The position numbers and the translations under genes were made by a program. This document shows, piece after piece, positions 48,995-58,810 of a stretch of DNA of 64,000 nucleotides (position 1 is its first letter; every line of letters starts with the position of its first letter). The notes under the pieces were generated by a model that saw only the letters and a program-made list of their open reading frames with translations, was not told the DNA's origin and searched no databases. Origin of the DNA: Arenimonas donghaensis DSM 18148 = HO3-R19 (GTDB lineage: Bacteria > Pseudomonadota > Gammaproteobacteria > Xanthomonadales > Xanthomonadaceae); NCBI RefSeq assembly GCF_000743535.1, contig NZ_AVCJ01000001.1, positions 496,001 through 560,000 of the forward strand, read 5' to 3'.

Positions 48995-50345
48995 GGCCAG
49001 CCTCCCCGGCAGGCCGCAGGCTGCGCCCGCGACCGATGCCGTAATACGCCAGCCCGGCCTGTTCGACCTGGACCGGGTCCCAGACGTTGCGTCCGTCGAA
49101 AACCACCCGGGCGCCCAGCGCCGTCGCCAGCGCCGGGAAATCCGGGCTCCAGTAGGCCTTCCACTCCGTCACCAGCACCAGCGCGTCGGCGCCCTCCAGG
49201 GCGCTGGCAGGACTCGCGCACAGTTCCAGGTCGCCGCGCTGGCCGAATACCCGGCGCGCTTCCTCCATCGCTTCGGGATCGTGCGCCCGCACACGCGCAC
49301 CGGCCGCCCACAGGTCGGCCAGCAGCGCGCGGCTGGACGCCTCGCGCATGTCGTCGGTATTGGGCTTGAATGCCAGGCCCCAGACCGCGAAGGTCTTGCC
49401 CCGCAGGTCGCCGCCGAAATGGCGAAGCGCCAGCTCCGCGAGCTTGTGCTTCTGCCGTTGATTGACGCCTTCCACGGCCTGCAGCAATCCGGCCTGGTAA
49501 TCGTGCTGGCGGGCGGTGCGTTCCAGCGCCTGCACGTCCTTGGGAAAACACGAGCCGCCGTAGCCGGCGCCGGGATAGATGAACTGGTAACCGATGCGCG
49601 GGTCCGAGCCGATGCCCTGGCGGACCATTTCGATGTCGGCACCCACCCGTTCGGCGATGTTCGCCATTTCATTCATGAAGCTGATCTTGGTCGCGAGCAT
49701 GGCGTTCGCGGCGTACTTGGTCAGCTCGGCGGAACGCTCGTCCATCACGACCAGGCGCTCGTGGTTGCGGTTGAACGGCGCATACAGCCGCTTCATGGTG
49801 TCCACCGCGCCGGCGCTGCGCGCGCCCAGCACGATCCGGTCGGGCCGCATGCAGTCATTGACCGCGGCGCCTTCCTTCAGGAACTCCGGGTTCGACACCA
49901 CGTCGAAATCCAGCGGCAGGCCGCGTGCCGACAGCTCGGCGGCTATGACGGCACGCACCTTGTCGGCGGTGCCCACGGGCACCGTGGACTTGTTGACGAC
50001 CACCGCCGGCCTCGACAAATGCCTGCCGATGGTCCGGGCCACCGCCAGGACGTACTGCAGGTCGGCGCTGCCGTCCTCGTCCGGCGGCGTACCGACCGCG
50101 ATGAACACGACTTCGGCATCCGCGATCGCGGCCGCCGCGTCCGTGGTGAAGGCCAGCCGGCCAGCGGCATGGTTGGCCTTCACCATCGGCTCGAGGCCGG
50201 GCTCGAATATCGGGACGATCCCGCGTTCGAGCCCTTCGATCTTGGCCTGGTCCACGTCCACGCAGGTCACCTGATGGCCGACCTCGGCCAGGCAGGTGCC
50301 CGAGACGAGGCCGACGTATCCGGTGCCGAATACCGTGGCGCGCAT
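48984..50345 (-). CDS. ugd: UDP-glucose 6-dehydrogenase
   Basis: A 453-residue UDP-glucose dehydrogenase. The N-terminal NAD motif is [40 protein letters not shown] and the catalytic-Cys region [20 protein letters not shown] are present, with the C-terminal domain [20 protein letters not shown]. It makes UDP-glucuronate for polysaccharide or lipid A modification. It is the second gene of an apparent fkpA-ugd-slyX-DUF2058 operon (3-bp gap to the FKBP gene). No glycosyltransferase is adjacent. Confidence 0.96.
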   Translation of the reverse strand: MRATVFGTGYVGLVSGTCLAEVGHQVTCVDVDQAKIEGLERGIVPIFEPGLEPMVKANHAAGRLAFTTDAAAAIADAEVVFIAVGTPPDEDGSADLQYVLAVARTIGRHLSRPAVVVNKSTVPVGTADKVRAVIAAELSARGLPLDFDVVSNPEFLKEGAAVNDCMRPDRIVLGARSAGAVDTMKRLYAPFNRNHERLVVMDERSAELTKYAANAMLATKISFMNEMANIAERVGADIEMVRQGIGSDPRIGYQFIYPGAGYGGSCFPKDVQALERTARQHDYQAGLLQAVEGVNQRQKHKLAELALRHFGGDLRGKTFAVWGLAFKPNTDDMREASSRALLADLWAAGARVRAHDPEAMEEARRVFGQRGDLELCASPASALEGADALVLVTEWKAYWSPDFPALATALGARVVFDGRNVWDPVQVEQAGLAYYGIGRGRSLRPAGEAGHDH

Positions 50346-50348
50346 GGC

Positions 50349-51143
50349 TTACTCGACGATTTCGAGCAGTTCGACTTCGAAGGTCAGCATGGCATTGGGC
50401 GGAATGACGCCACCGCCACCGGCTTCGCCGTAGCCCAGCTCGGACGGGATCCAGAAGGTGTACTTGCTGCCGACTTTCATCAGCTGCACGCCTTCGGACC
50501 AACCCGGAATGACTTGGCCCAGGCCGAATTCGGCCGGCTGGCCGCGGTCGTAGGAGCTGTCGAAGACATCGCCGTTGGGCAGCGTGCCCTTGTAGTGCAC
50601 GCGCACGACGTCGTCGGCCTTCGGGCTGGCGCCGTTGCCGGCACGCTCGACGCGGTACTGCAGGCCGCTTTCGGTGACCTGCACGTTCGGCTTGTCCTTG
50701 TTGGCGGCGAGGAAGGTTTCACCCTCGGCCTTGGCGGCGATCGCCGCGGCTTCCATTTCGGCCTGCTTGCGTTCCTGCAGCTTGGTGGTGAAGGCCGCCT
50801 GGATCTGCTGCATCTGCTCGTCGGTGATCTTGGGCTCGCGCTCTTCGAACGCGTCCTCCATGGCCTGGCGCACGACGTCCAGGTCCAGGTCCTGCTTGAC
50901 CACCGACATCGAACGGCCAATATCCAGGCCGATCATGTAGCTCACCTGGGCGCGCTCGGTTTCCAGGCCTTCGATGCCCGCAACGATGGGCGCGCCGGAT
51001 TCGGCAGCGGCGGGGTCACCGGACGGATCGGCTTGCGAAGCAGATTCGGCTTCCGACTCGGGGGTATCGGACTTGCAGGCGCTGAGGCTGAGCACCAGGC
51101 TGGCGAGCACCAGCGGCGCGGCGAAACGCAGGGCGGGATTCAT
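50349..51143 (-). CDS. FKBP-type peptidyl-prolyl isomerase, lipoprotein (Mip/FkpA-like)
   Basis: 264 residues. A lipoprotein signal with lipobox LSAC (SLVLSLSACKSD) at about 20-23 is followed by an acidic linker, an N-terminal dimerisation region (EEREPKITDEQMQQIQAAFT) and a C-terminal FKBP domain (VRVHYKGTLPNGDVFDSSYD; FGLGQVIPGWSEGVQLMKVG; IPSELGYGEAGGGGVIPPNA). It folds envelope proteins in the periplasm, as FkpA and Mip do. The ATG at 51143 starts the signal peptide. Confidence 0.94.
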   Translation of the reverse strand: MNPALRFAAPLVLASLVLSLSACKSDTPESEAESASQADPSGDPAAAESGAPIVAGIEGLETERAQVSYMIGLDIGRSMSVVKQDLDLDVVRQAMEDAFEEREPKITDEQMQQIQAAFTTKLQERKQAEMEAAAIAAKAEGETFLAANKDKPNVQVTESGLQYRVERAGNGASPKADDVVRVHYKGTLPNGDVFDSSYDRGQPAEFGLGQVIPGWSEGVQLMKVGSKYTFWIPSELGYGEAGGGGVIPPNAMLTFEVELLEIVE

Positions 51144-51256
51144 TGGGACAAGACTCCTGAAGGGGCGGGCCGGAACGGCACGTCGCCCGCTATTGTCCCG
51201 ATGCGCCGCCGTCACGGCAATCAGCACCGTGACGGCGGTTCAGGCTGGCCCGCGGT

Positions 51257-51832
51257 TCAGCCGGCCTTGCCGGCCTGGTCGGCGGGCGCCGGCGCCGCCA
51301 GCAGCTTCTCGATTTCAGCCACCAGCTTCGGATCGTCCGGGGTCGTGCGGCTGCCGAAACTGGCCACCACCTTGCCCTCGCGATCGATCAGGTACTTGTG
51401 GAAGTTCCAGCCCGGCGCCTCGCCCGTCGCGGCGGCGAGCTCCCGGTAGAGCGGCGTCGCACCCGAGCCGCGCACCTGCACCTTCTCGAACATCGGGAAC
51501 TTCACCCCGTAGGTCAGCGTGCAGAACTCCTGGATGTCCTCTTCGCTGCCCGGCTCCTGGCCCATGAAGTCATTGGACGGGAAGCCGAGCACCGCGAAAC
51601 CCTGGTCCTTGTACTTCGCGTACATGGCCTCCAGGCCTTCGTACTGCGGCGTGAACCCGCATTTGCTTGCGGTGTTGACCACCAACAGCACCTGGCCGCC
51701 GTAGGCCTGCTCCAGGTTCACGGTCTCCTTGCCCGCCAGTTGCCGGAAATCCCGGTCCAGCAGCTTGCCGGCAGCCATGGCCGGCACCACGGCCAGCAGC
51801 CCGGCCAGTAAAACAAGCGATTTCCTGCCCAT
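51257..51832 (-). CDS. Glutathione peroxidase-like protein, exported
   Basis: 191 residues with an N-terminal signal peptide (MGRKSLVLLAGLLAVVPAMA) and a thioredoxin-fold peroxidase domain. The peroxidatic Cys is near 58 (VVNTASKCGFTPQYEGLEAM), with FPSNDFMGQEPGSEEDIQEF and WNFHKYLIDREGKVVASFGS. Cys in place of selenocysteine is the normal bacterial form. It would reduce peroxides in the periplasm, probably with thioredoxin-like donors. I take the ATG at 51832; the longer frame to 51856 has no signal-like start. Confidence 0.93.
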   Translation of the reverse strand: MGRKSLVLLAGLLAVVPAMAAGKLLDRDFRQLAGKETVNLEQAYGGQVLLVVNTASKCGFTPQYEGLEAMYAKYKDQGFAVLGFPSNDFMGQEPGSEEDIQEFCTLTYGVKFPMFEKVQVRGSGATPLYRELAAATGEAPGWNFHKYLIDREGKVVASFGSRTTPDDPKLVAEIEKLLAAPAPADQAGKAG

Positions 51833-51901
51833 CGTCCACCCTCCGGCGCGGACCATCCGCGCCTATGCCATCAGTTTGGGCCCCCGGACGTGCAAAAGGT
51901 G

Positions 51902-51942
51902 TTGACAGCCGCTTTTTGGGTGTTATAGTTTGCTACAACACC
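51902..51942 (+). promoter_or_regulatory. Promoter with GntR(YtrA)-type operator over the -10 box
   Basis: TTGACA (51902-51907) and TATAGT (51924-51929) with 16-bp spacing form a strong promoter, distinct from the GC-rich surroundings. An inverted repeat GGTGTTATAG / CTACAACACC (51919-51928 and 51933-51942; 9 of 10 matching, 4-bp centre) covers the -10. The operon encodes a YtrA-subfamily GntR repressor, which would block this promoter and thus autoregulate. Confidence 0.8.
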
Positions 51943-51973
51943 TGACCAATACCTCACCAACGCGGGAGGCCGC

Positions 51974-52240
51974 ATGAGCCCCAAGATCAAAACCAACCTG
52001 ATGGCCCTGGCCGTGGCGCTTGGCGTCCTCGTCGCCGGATACGGCTTCGGTGAACCGCCGAGCCAGGCAGTCTCGCTGGCGCCTGCGACGACCCTGGCCA
52101 TGGCCGACAGCGTCGAGCCCATCGCCCAGGACGCCGAAGCGGCGCTCCGGGCCCACCGGATCAGCCGCGGCGCGCTCAAGCGCCAGATCGCCATGCCCTA
52201 CGTGTCGATGGCGGCCTTGATCACCCGCCGGGAGTCCTGA
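51974..52240 (+). CDS. Small hydrophobic-headed protein, unknown
   Basis: 88 residues, not recognised. One hydrophobic segment (LMALAVALGVLVAGYGF) serves as a signal or anchor, followed by a soluble tail (SVEPIAQDAEAALRAHRISR). GGGAGG precedes the ATG. It is the first gene of the GntR-ABC operon, ending 1 bp before the regulator. It may be a small regulator or substrate of the transporter; no homology is claimed. Confidence 0.65.
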   Translation: MSPKIKTNLMALAVALGVLVAGYGFGEPPSQAVSLAPATTLAMADSVEPIAQDAEAALRAHRISRGALKRQIAMPYVSMAALITRRES

Positions 52241-52241
52241 G

Positions 52242-52604
52242 ATGACTATCGCCTGGAATGACAGCGCGCCGATCTACCGGCAGCTCAAGGACAAAGTGGT
52301 GGCGATGATGCTCGACGGCATCCTCCAGCCCGGCGAGGCCCTGCCCTCGGTCCGGCAGATCGCCGCCGAATACCAGCTCAATCCAATCACCGTCTCCCGC
52401 GCCTACCAGGAGCTGGCGGACGAAGGTCTTGTGGAAAAACGAAGGGGACTTGGCATGTACGTGACCGAAGGGGCGCGCGAAAACCTGCTGCATTCGGAGC
52501 GCGAACGCTTCCTGAAGGAAGAATGGCCGTTGGTGGTCGAGCGCATCCAGCGCCTTGGCCTGGACATCGGCAAGCTCATGGCCCAAGCGAAGGAGAGCAA
52601 CTGA
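52242..52604 (+). CDS. GntR-family repressor, YtrA subfamily
   Basis: 120 residues: a GntR winged helix (APIYRQLKDKVVAMMLDGIL; LPSVRQIAAEYQLNPITVSR) and a short C-terminal dimerisation helix pair (KEEWPLVVERIQRLGLDIGK). Lack of a large effector domain marks the YtrA subgroup. It is encoded directly ahead of the ABC transporter genes, overlapping the ATPase start. It probably represses the promoter at 51902 through the inverted repeat there. Effector unknown. Confidence 0.92.
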   Translation: MTIAWNDSAPIYRQLKDKVVAMMLDGILQPGEALPSVRQIAAEYQLNPITVSRAYQELADEGLVEKRRGLGMYVTEGARENLLHSERERFLKEEWPLVVERIQRLGLDIGKLMAQAKESN

Positions 52605-53464
52605 TGAGCGCCGTCATTTCCGCCCGCAACCTCTCCAAGCACTACGGCAAGGGCGTCAAGGCCGTCGATTCGATCAGCTTCGAGATCCCCGCCGGCCGCA
52701 TCGTCGGCCTCATCGGCCCCAATGGCTCGGGCAAGACCACCACGCTCAAGGCCGCCCTGGGCCTGGTGCCCTTCGAGGGCGAGCTCAAGGTGCTGGGCAA
52801 GAACCCGCGCACCGAGCGTGACGACGTCATGCAGGACGTGTGCTTCATCGCCGACGTGGCGGTGCTGCCGCGCTGGATCAAGGTCAAGCAGGCCGTGGAC
52901 TTCGTCGCCGGCGTGCATCCACGCTTCGACCGCAAGAAGGCCGAGGCCTACCTGGCGCACACCAAGCTGCACCCGGACATGAAAGTAAAGCAGATGTCCA
53001 AGGGCATGATCGTGCAGCTGCACCTGGCGCTGGTGATGGCCATCGACGCCAAGCTGCTGGTGCTCGACGAACCGACCCTGGGCCTGGACATCCTGTACCG
53101 CAAGCAGTTCTACCAGAACCTGCTCGAGGACTACTTCGACGAGAACAAGACCATCGTCGTCACCACCCACCAGGTCGAGGAGATCGAACACATCCTCACC
53201 GACCTGATGTTCATCCGCGAGGGCAAGATCGTGCTCTCGGCCACGATGGACGAAGTGGGCGAGCGCTTCACCGAGGTGATGGTGCCGGCCGACAAGGCCG
53301 AAGCCGCCCGCGCCCTGAACCCGATCGACGAACGCACCGTGTTCGGCAAGGCCGTGATGCTGTTCGACGGCGTGCCCCGCGAGCAGGTCGCCACCTTCGG
53401 CGAGGTCAGAAACCCCGGCATCGCCGACCTGTTCGTCGCCACCATGAAAGGAACCTACGCATGA
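52604..53464 (+). CDS. ABC transporter ATP-binding protein
   Basis: 286 residues. Walker A GPNGSGKTTT is near 40, the signature is MSKGMIVQL in place of LSGGQ, Walker B is LLVLDEPTLGLD and the H-loop is VVTTHQVEEIEHIL. The signature variant is usual for ABC-2 type exporters. The C-terminus carries a subfamily extension (EVMVPADKAEAARALNP). It overlaps both the GntR gene and the permease gene, so all are translationally coupled. In Bacillus and Xanthomonas YtrA operons such pairs relate to antibiotic or cell-envelope stress; here inferred only. Confidence 0.93.
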   Translation: MSAVISARNLSKHYGKGVKAVDSISFEIPAGRIVGLIGPNGSGKTTTLKAALGLVPFEGELKVLGKNPRTERDDVMQDVCFIADVAVLPRWIKVKQAVDFVAGVHPRFDRKKAEAYLAHTKLHPDMKVKQMSKGMIVQLHLALVMAIDAKLLVLDEPTLGLDILYRKQFYQNLLEDYFDENKTIVVTTHQVEEIEHILTDLMFIREGKIVLSATMDEVGERFTEVMVPADKAEAARALNPIDERTVFGKAVMLFDGVPREQVATFGEVRNPGIADLFVATMKGTYA

Positions 53465-54447
53465 ACACCTTCAAATGGCTCCTCAAGCGCGAATACTGGG
53501 AACACCGCGGTGGCTTCCTGTGGGCGCCCCTGATCGCCGGCGCGGTCTTCCTGGTCATCAGCACCATGGCGGTGATCGCCGGTGAAAGCATGCGCCGCAG
53601 CGTCGACCAGGGCGACCTCGAGATGAACGGCGTGCAGCTGCGCATGCTCACCGAAACCCTGTCGCCCAAGGAAATGGCGGAGCTCGGCGGCGGTCTCGAC
53701 CTGGGCACGCTGATGGCCGGCTCCTGGCCCCTCATCGTGCTCGCCTTCGTGGTGTTCTTCTACTGCCTGGGCGCGCTCTACGACGAGCGCAAGGACCGCA
53801 GCATCCTGTTCTGGAAGTCGCTGCCCCTGTCGGACGGCCAGACCGTGCTGTCCAAGGTGGCCAGTGCGCTGGTGGTGGCCCCGCTGGTGGCCATGATCGC
53901 GGCGGTCATCACCTCGATCGGCTTCCTGGTCCTGCTCAGTGCCTACGTGATGTTCCACGGTGGCAATCCGATCCCGCTGATCTGGGGACCGGCCAGCCCG
54001 CTGAGCATCGCCTTCCACATGCTGGCCTCCCTGCCCGTCTATGCGGCCTGGGCCCTGCCGACGGTGGGCTGGCTGATGCTGGTTTCGGCCTGGGCCCGCA
54101 CCAAGCCCTTCCTGTGGGCGCTGCTGGTGCCGGTCTTCGCCGGCATCCTGGTGACCTGGTTCGACGTCATGGAAATGTTCGGCTCCAGCGCCTCCTGGTT
54201 CTGGCAGCACATCGTCGGCCGCATGCTGCTGGGCACCGTCCCGGGCATGGACCTGGTCTACCGCGGCGCCAATGACCCGCAGATGGCGAACTTCAACCCG
54301 GACGGCCCGCAGGACATCGTCACCCTGTTCTCGGCCCAGAATGCCTGGGGTGCCTTCGCGACCCTCGACCTCTGGATCGGTGCAGCCGTCGGCGCCGCGA
54401 TGATCTTCGCCGCCGTGCACTTCCGCCGCAGCCGCGACGAAGGCTGA
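53461..54447 (+). CDS. ABC-2 type permease
   Basis: 328 residues with about six hydrophobic segments, including FLWAPLIAGAVFLVISTMAV, LIVLAFVVFFYCLGALYDER, VVAPLVAMIAAVITSIGFLV and GAAVGAAMIFAAVHFRR. DERKDRSILFWKSLPLSDGQ is characteristic of ABC-2 membrane subunits. It begins on the ATGA overlap with the ATPase gene and is followed by a strong hairpin. Exported substrate unknown. Confidence 0.92.
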   Translation: MNTFKWLLKREYWEHRGGFLWAPLIAGAVFLVISTMAVIAGESMRRSVDQGDLEMNGVQLRMLTETLSPKEMAELGGGLDLGTLMAGSWPLIVLAFVVFFYCLGALYDERKDRSILFWKSLPLSDGQTVLSKVASALVVAPLVAMIAAVITSIGFLVLLSAYVMFHGGNPIPLIWGPASPLSIAFHMLASLPVYAAWALPTVGWLMLVSAWARTKPFLWALLVPVFAGILVTWFDVMEMFGSSASWFWQHIVGRMLLGTVPGMDLVYRGANDPQMANFNPDGPQDIVTLFSAQNAWGAFATLDLWIGAAVGAAMIFAAVHFRRSRDEG

Positions 54448-54454
54448 TCCCATC

Positions 54455-54483
54455 GGCAGGGCGGCCCCGTTGGCCGCCCTGCC
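54455..54483 (+). terminator. Strong hairpin after the ABC permease, no T tract
   Basis: A perfect 12-bp stem (GGCAGGGCGGCC with GGCCGCCCTGCC) and loop CCGTT, 7 bp after the permease stop. It is followed by CGTTCC, not a T run, so it may attenuate transcription or protect the transcript end, reducing expression of the next two genes. Confidence 0.5.
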
Positions 54484-54518
54484 CGTTCCATGCTCCATCC
54501 GACATCGCGAGGTTCCCC

Positions 54519-55082
54519 ATGTCCCGACTTTCCCTGCTCCTGCTTGCTCCCCTGCTGGCCCTGGCCGCCTGCGGCGCCAACGGCGACGACGCCAGCACCG
54601 GCAGTTCCCTGGCCGACAAAGTGACCCGCGAAATCCGCGAGGAAATGGCGACCGAGAACCTCGACCTGGGCCGCGGCGATGACCTGCCCCGCGCCGAGCT
54701 CACGCCCGAGGGTGAATTGATCATCGGCGGCGAGCCGGTGGGGCTGGACCCCTCCCAGCGCGAACTCGCCATCGCCTATCGCGCCGACGTGGCCGCCATC
54801 GCCGAACATGGCGCGCGACTGGGCCTCGAGGCGGCCGGCCTGGCCAAGGAAAGCATCGGCATCGCCATCCAGGGCCTCTTCACCGGCGAAGGCACGGCGG
54901 CCGTGGAAGAAAACGCCAAGAAGAAATCCAAGGAGATCGAGGTCGCGGCCCTGGCGCTGTGCGATCGCCTGCCCGCCCTGCACCAGAGCCAGCAGGCCCT
55001 GGCCGCGGCGGTGCCGGAGTTCGCGCCCTACGCCAAGATGGACCAGTCGGACATCGACGATTGCCACGTCAACGTGGACTGA
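54519..55082 (+). CDS. Lipoprotein, possibly DUF2884 (YggN-like)
   Basis: 187 residues. A lipoprotein signal ends in lipobox LAAC (LLALAACGAN) near 18. The mature part is helical and acidic (SSLADKVTREIREEMATENL; IAEHGARLGLEAAGLAKESI), with two later Cys (ALALCDRLPA; DDCHVNVD). It resembles the YggN/DUF2884 family; this is a moderate match. It follows the ABC genes after a hairpin and precedes the GSGD-repeat gene by 16 bp. Confidence 0.65.
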   Translation: MSRLSLLLLAPLLALAACGANGDDASTGSSLADKVTREIREEMATENLDLGRGDDLPRAELTPEGELIIGGEPVGLDPSQRELAIAYRADVAAIAEHGARLGLEAAGLAKESIGIAIQGLFTGEGTAAVEENAKKKSKEIEVAALALCDRLPALHQSQQALAAAVPEFAPYAKMDQSDIDDCHVNVD

Positions 55083-55098
55083 GGACGGAGACCCGACC

Positions 55099-55863
55099 AT
55101 GAAGCCGATACTGCTCCCCCTGCTGCTGCTGCCTGGCCTGGCCCTTGCCAACGACTGCAAGCATGAAGACACGCGCCAGCTCGCGCTCGACCTCGACGGG
55201 GTCAGCCTGGTGCGATTCGAAGTGAACTCGCATGACCTGCGGCTCGACGGCGTGCCGGACGAATCGGTGGCGCCGCTGCAGATCCGCGCCTGCGCTTCGG
55301 ACCCGGACTACCTGTCCCAGCTCGTGGTGGAGGCCCAGCGGTCCGGCGACACGCTGCGCGTGACCATCGAACGCCGGGGCAAGAGCAGCGGCCTGTTCTT
55401 CAGTCCGACCTACGCCAACCTGGAGGTCCAGGCCCGCCTGCCGGCCGGACTCGCCTACGACGTGGAGGTCGGTTCGGGTGACGCCGAGGTCGCCGGCGTC
55501 GCCAGCCTGGTGGCCGACGTGGGCTCGGGCGATCTGGAGGCACGCCGCATCAGCGGCGAAGTGCGCGCTGAAGTCGGCTCGGGCGACCTGGATTTCGACG
55601 ACATCGGCAGCCTGGACCTTCGTTCGGTCGGATCCGGTGACCTGGATGCCCGGCGGGTGCGCGGCGACGTGCAGATCGGATCGCTCGGTTCGGGCGACAT
55701 CGACCTCGACGGCGTCGCCGGCAGCGTCCGGGTTCGCCGGATTGGTTCGGGCGACCTCGACGTACACGACGTCGCCGGCGACCTGGTGGTCGAACGCCTG
55801 GGCAGCGGCGATGTCGACCACGGCCGGGTCCTGGGCGCCGTCAACGTACCCAAGGACGACTGA
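55099..55863 (+). CDS. Exported GSGD-repeat protein (DUF2807/DUF4097-like beta-helix)
   Basis: 254 residues with a signal peptide (MKPILLPLLLLPGLALA). The second half holds seven repeats marked GSGD, at about residues 125, 142, 160, 178, 197, 216 and 235, spaced 17-19 residues, with hydrophobic residues between (for example VGSGDLDARRVRGDVQIGS). This period fits a right-handed or single-strand beta-helix as in the DUF2807/DUF4097 adhesin-like families. Two Cys lie in the N-terminal part. Possible roles are surface adhesin, envelope scaffold or calcium binding (Asp-rich turns); none is shown. It closes the ABC operon. Confidence 0.8.
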   Translation: MKPILLPLLLLPGLALANDCKHEDTRQLALDLDGVSLVRFEVNSHDLRLDGVPDESVAPLQIRACASDPDYLSQLVVEAQRSGDTLRVTIERRGKSSGLFFSPTYANLEVQARLPAGLAYDVEVGSGDAEVAGVASLVADVGSGDLEARRISGEVRAEVGSGDLDFDDIGSLDLRSVGSGDLDARRVRGDVQIGSLGSGDIDLDGVAGSVRVRRIGSGDLDVHDVAGDLVVERLGSGDVDHGRVLGAVNVPKDD

Positions 55864-55877
55864 CCCCGCGGCGGGGG

Positions 55878-57281
55878 CTAGCCGCCCCCGCCCGCGCCGC
55901 CATGGATGCCGCCCTTGGCCAGGGCCGCGGGATCGAGCAGTTTGCGCAGGGTCTTCTCGTCCATGCCGGTGCGCTCCATCGCCACCGCCAGCACCGGCCT
56001 GCCCTCGCGGTAGGCCTGTTTTGCAATGGCGGCGGCGTTTTCGTAGCCGATCACCGGGTTCAGCGCCGTCACCAGGATCGGATTGCGCGCCAGCGCCGCT
56101 TCCAGCCGGTCGTGGCGCACGCTGAACCCCGTGATGGCGCCGTCGGCCAGCACCCGCATCGCATTGGCCAGCAGCCCGATCGACTGCAGCAGGTTGTGCG
56201 CCACCAGCGGCAACATGACGTTGAGCTGGAAATTGCCGCTGGCGCCGGCCACGGTGATCGTGACGTGGTTGCCCATGACCTGCGCGCAGACCATGCACAG
56301 CGCTTCTGGCAACACGGGATTGACCTTGCCGGGCATGATCGAGCTGCCCGGCTGCAGGGCCGGCAGCTCGATTTCCCCGAGCCCGGCCAGCGGACCCGAG
56401 TTCATCCAGCGCAAGTCGTTCCCGATCTTCATCAGCGCCGTGGCCAACGCATTGAGCTGGCCGGACAGCTCCACCGCCGCGTCCTGCGAGGCGATGCCTT
56501 CGAAAAGATTGCCTGCCTGGGTGAAGCGCTGGCCCGCATGGGTCGACAGTTCCTTGCACAGGCGCTTGCCGAAACGGGGCTCGGCGTTGATGCCGGTGCC
56601 GACGGCGGTGCCGCCGATGGGCAGGCGGCGCACGCGTTCGAGCGTGTCGTCGATGCGTTCCATTGCGGACGCCAGCTGCGCCGACCAGGCCCCCATCTCC
56701 TGGCCCAGGGTCAGCGGCATCGCATCCATCAGGTGGGTCCGGCCGGTCTTGACGACCTTGCCGACCCGGCGTGCCTTGCGATCGATGGCCAGGCGCAGGT
56801 GCCTGATCGCCGGCAGCAGGCGCTCGCGGCAGGCCAGCACGGCGGCGACCTGGATGGCGGTGGGCACCACGTCGTTCGAGCTTTGGCCCATGTTGACGTG
56901 GTCGTTGGCGTGCACGGGCGATTTGCGGCCCTTCGAGGCCAGCCGCGCGATGACCTCGTTGGCATTCATGTTGCTGGAGGTGCCCGAGCCGGTCTGGAAG
57001 ACGTCCACCGGGAACTGCCCGTCCAGGTCGCCGGCGGCCACCTGCAGGGCGGCGTCGCGGATGGCCTCCGCCAGGTCCGCGGGCAACTGCCCCAGCGAGG
57101 CGTTGGCGCCGGCCGCCGAGGCCTTGACCAGGCCCAGGGCACGGATGAAGTCGCGCGGCAGGCGCAGGCCCGAGATCGGGAAGTTCTGCACGGCACGCTG
57201 GGTCTGGGCGCCATACAGCGCCTCGGCGGGAACCTGCAATTCGCCCAGGCTGTCGGATTCGGTGCGGGTCTTGCCGGCCAT
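55878..57281 (-). CDS. fumC: Fumarate hydratase class II
   Basis: A 467-residue fumarase. The signature GSSIMPGKVNPVLPEALCMV contains the catalytic Ser loop; GSGTSSNMNANEVIA and KTGRTHLMDAMPLTLGQEMG are the other conserved regions. It interconverts fumarate and malate. The frame continues to 57371 through REP sequence, but the ATG at 57281 has an AAGGAGC ribosome site. It ends in an Ala/Gly-rich tail (GGIHGGAGGGG). It diverges from purB, whose protein belongs to the same superfamily. Confidence 0.96.
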   Translation of the reverse strand: MAGKTRTESDSLGELQVPAEALYGAQTQRAVQNFPISGLRLPRDFIRALGLVKASAAGANASLGQLPADLAEAIRDAALQVAAGDLDGQFPVDVFQTGSGTSSNMNANEVIARLASKGRKSPVHANDHVNMGQSSNDVVPTAIQVAAVLACRERLLPAIRHLRLAIDRKARRVGKVVKTGRTHLMDAMPLTLGQEMGAWSAQLASAMERIDDTLERVRRLPIGGTAVGTGINAEPRFGKRLCKELSTHAGQRFTQAGNLFEGIASQDAAVELSGQLNALATALMKIGNDLRWMNSGPLAGLGEIELPALQPGSSIMPGKVNPVLPEALCMVCAQVMGNHVTITVAGASGNFQLNVMLPLVAHNLLQSIGLLANAMRVLADGAITGFSVRHDRLEAALARNPILVTALNPVIGYENAAAIAKQAYREGRPVLAVAMERTGMDEKTLRKLLDPAALAKGGIHGGAGGGG

Positions 57282-57320
57282 GGCGGTGCTCCTTGCGACT
57301 TGCCCCGAGCATAGCGCTCC

Positions 57321-57373
57321 CGCGGGAGGGACTTCAGTCCCGAAGCTTTTCGGGCCTGAAGTCCCTCCCACAG
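57321..57373. repeat. GTGG-type REP hairpin between fumC and purB
   Basis: GGGAGGGACTTCAGTCCCGAAG and its inverted partner (ending GTCCCTCCCACAG) around CTTTT; the left edge (CGCGGGAGGG) is diverged. Same family as the copies at 21235, 21787 and 37044. It lies just upstream of the purB -10 box. Confidence 0.88.
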
Positions 57374-57384
57374 TGGGGGCCGGT

Positions 57385-57390
57385 TAGAAT
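57385..57390 (+). promoter_or_regulatory. Candidate purB -10 box
   Basis: TAGAAT, 32 bp ahead of the purB ATG and 11 bp after the REP element. No clear -35 is visible, since the REP hairpin occupies that position. Confidence 0.4.
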
Positions 57391-57392
57391 GA

Positions 57393-58790
<1,398 letters not shown>

Positions 58791-58810
58791 CCGGCCTGGC
58801 CGCGGACCCC

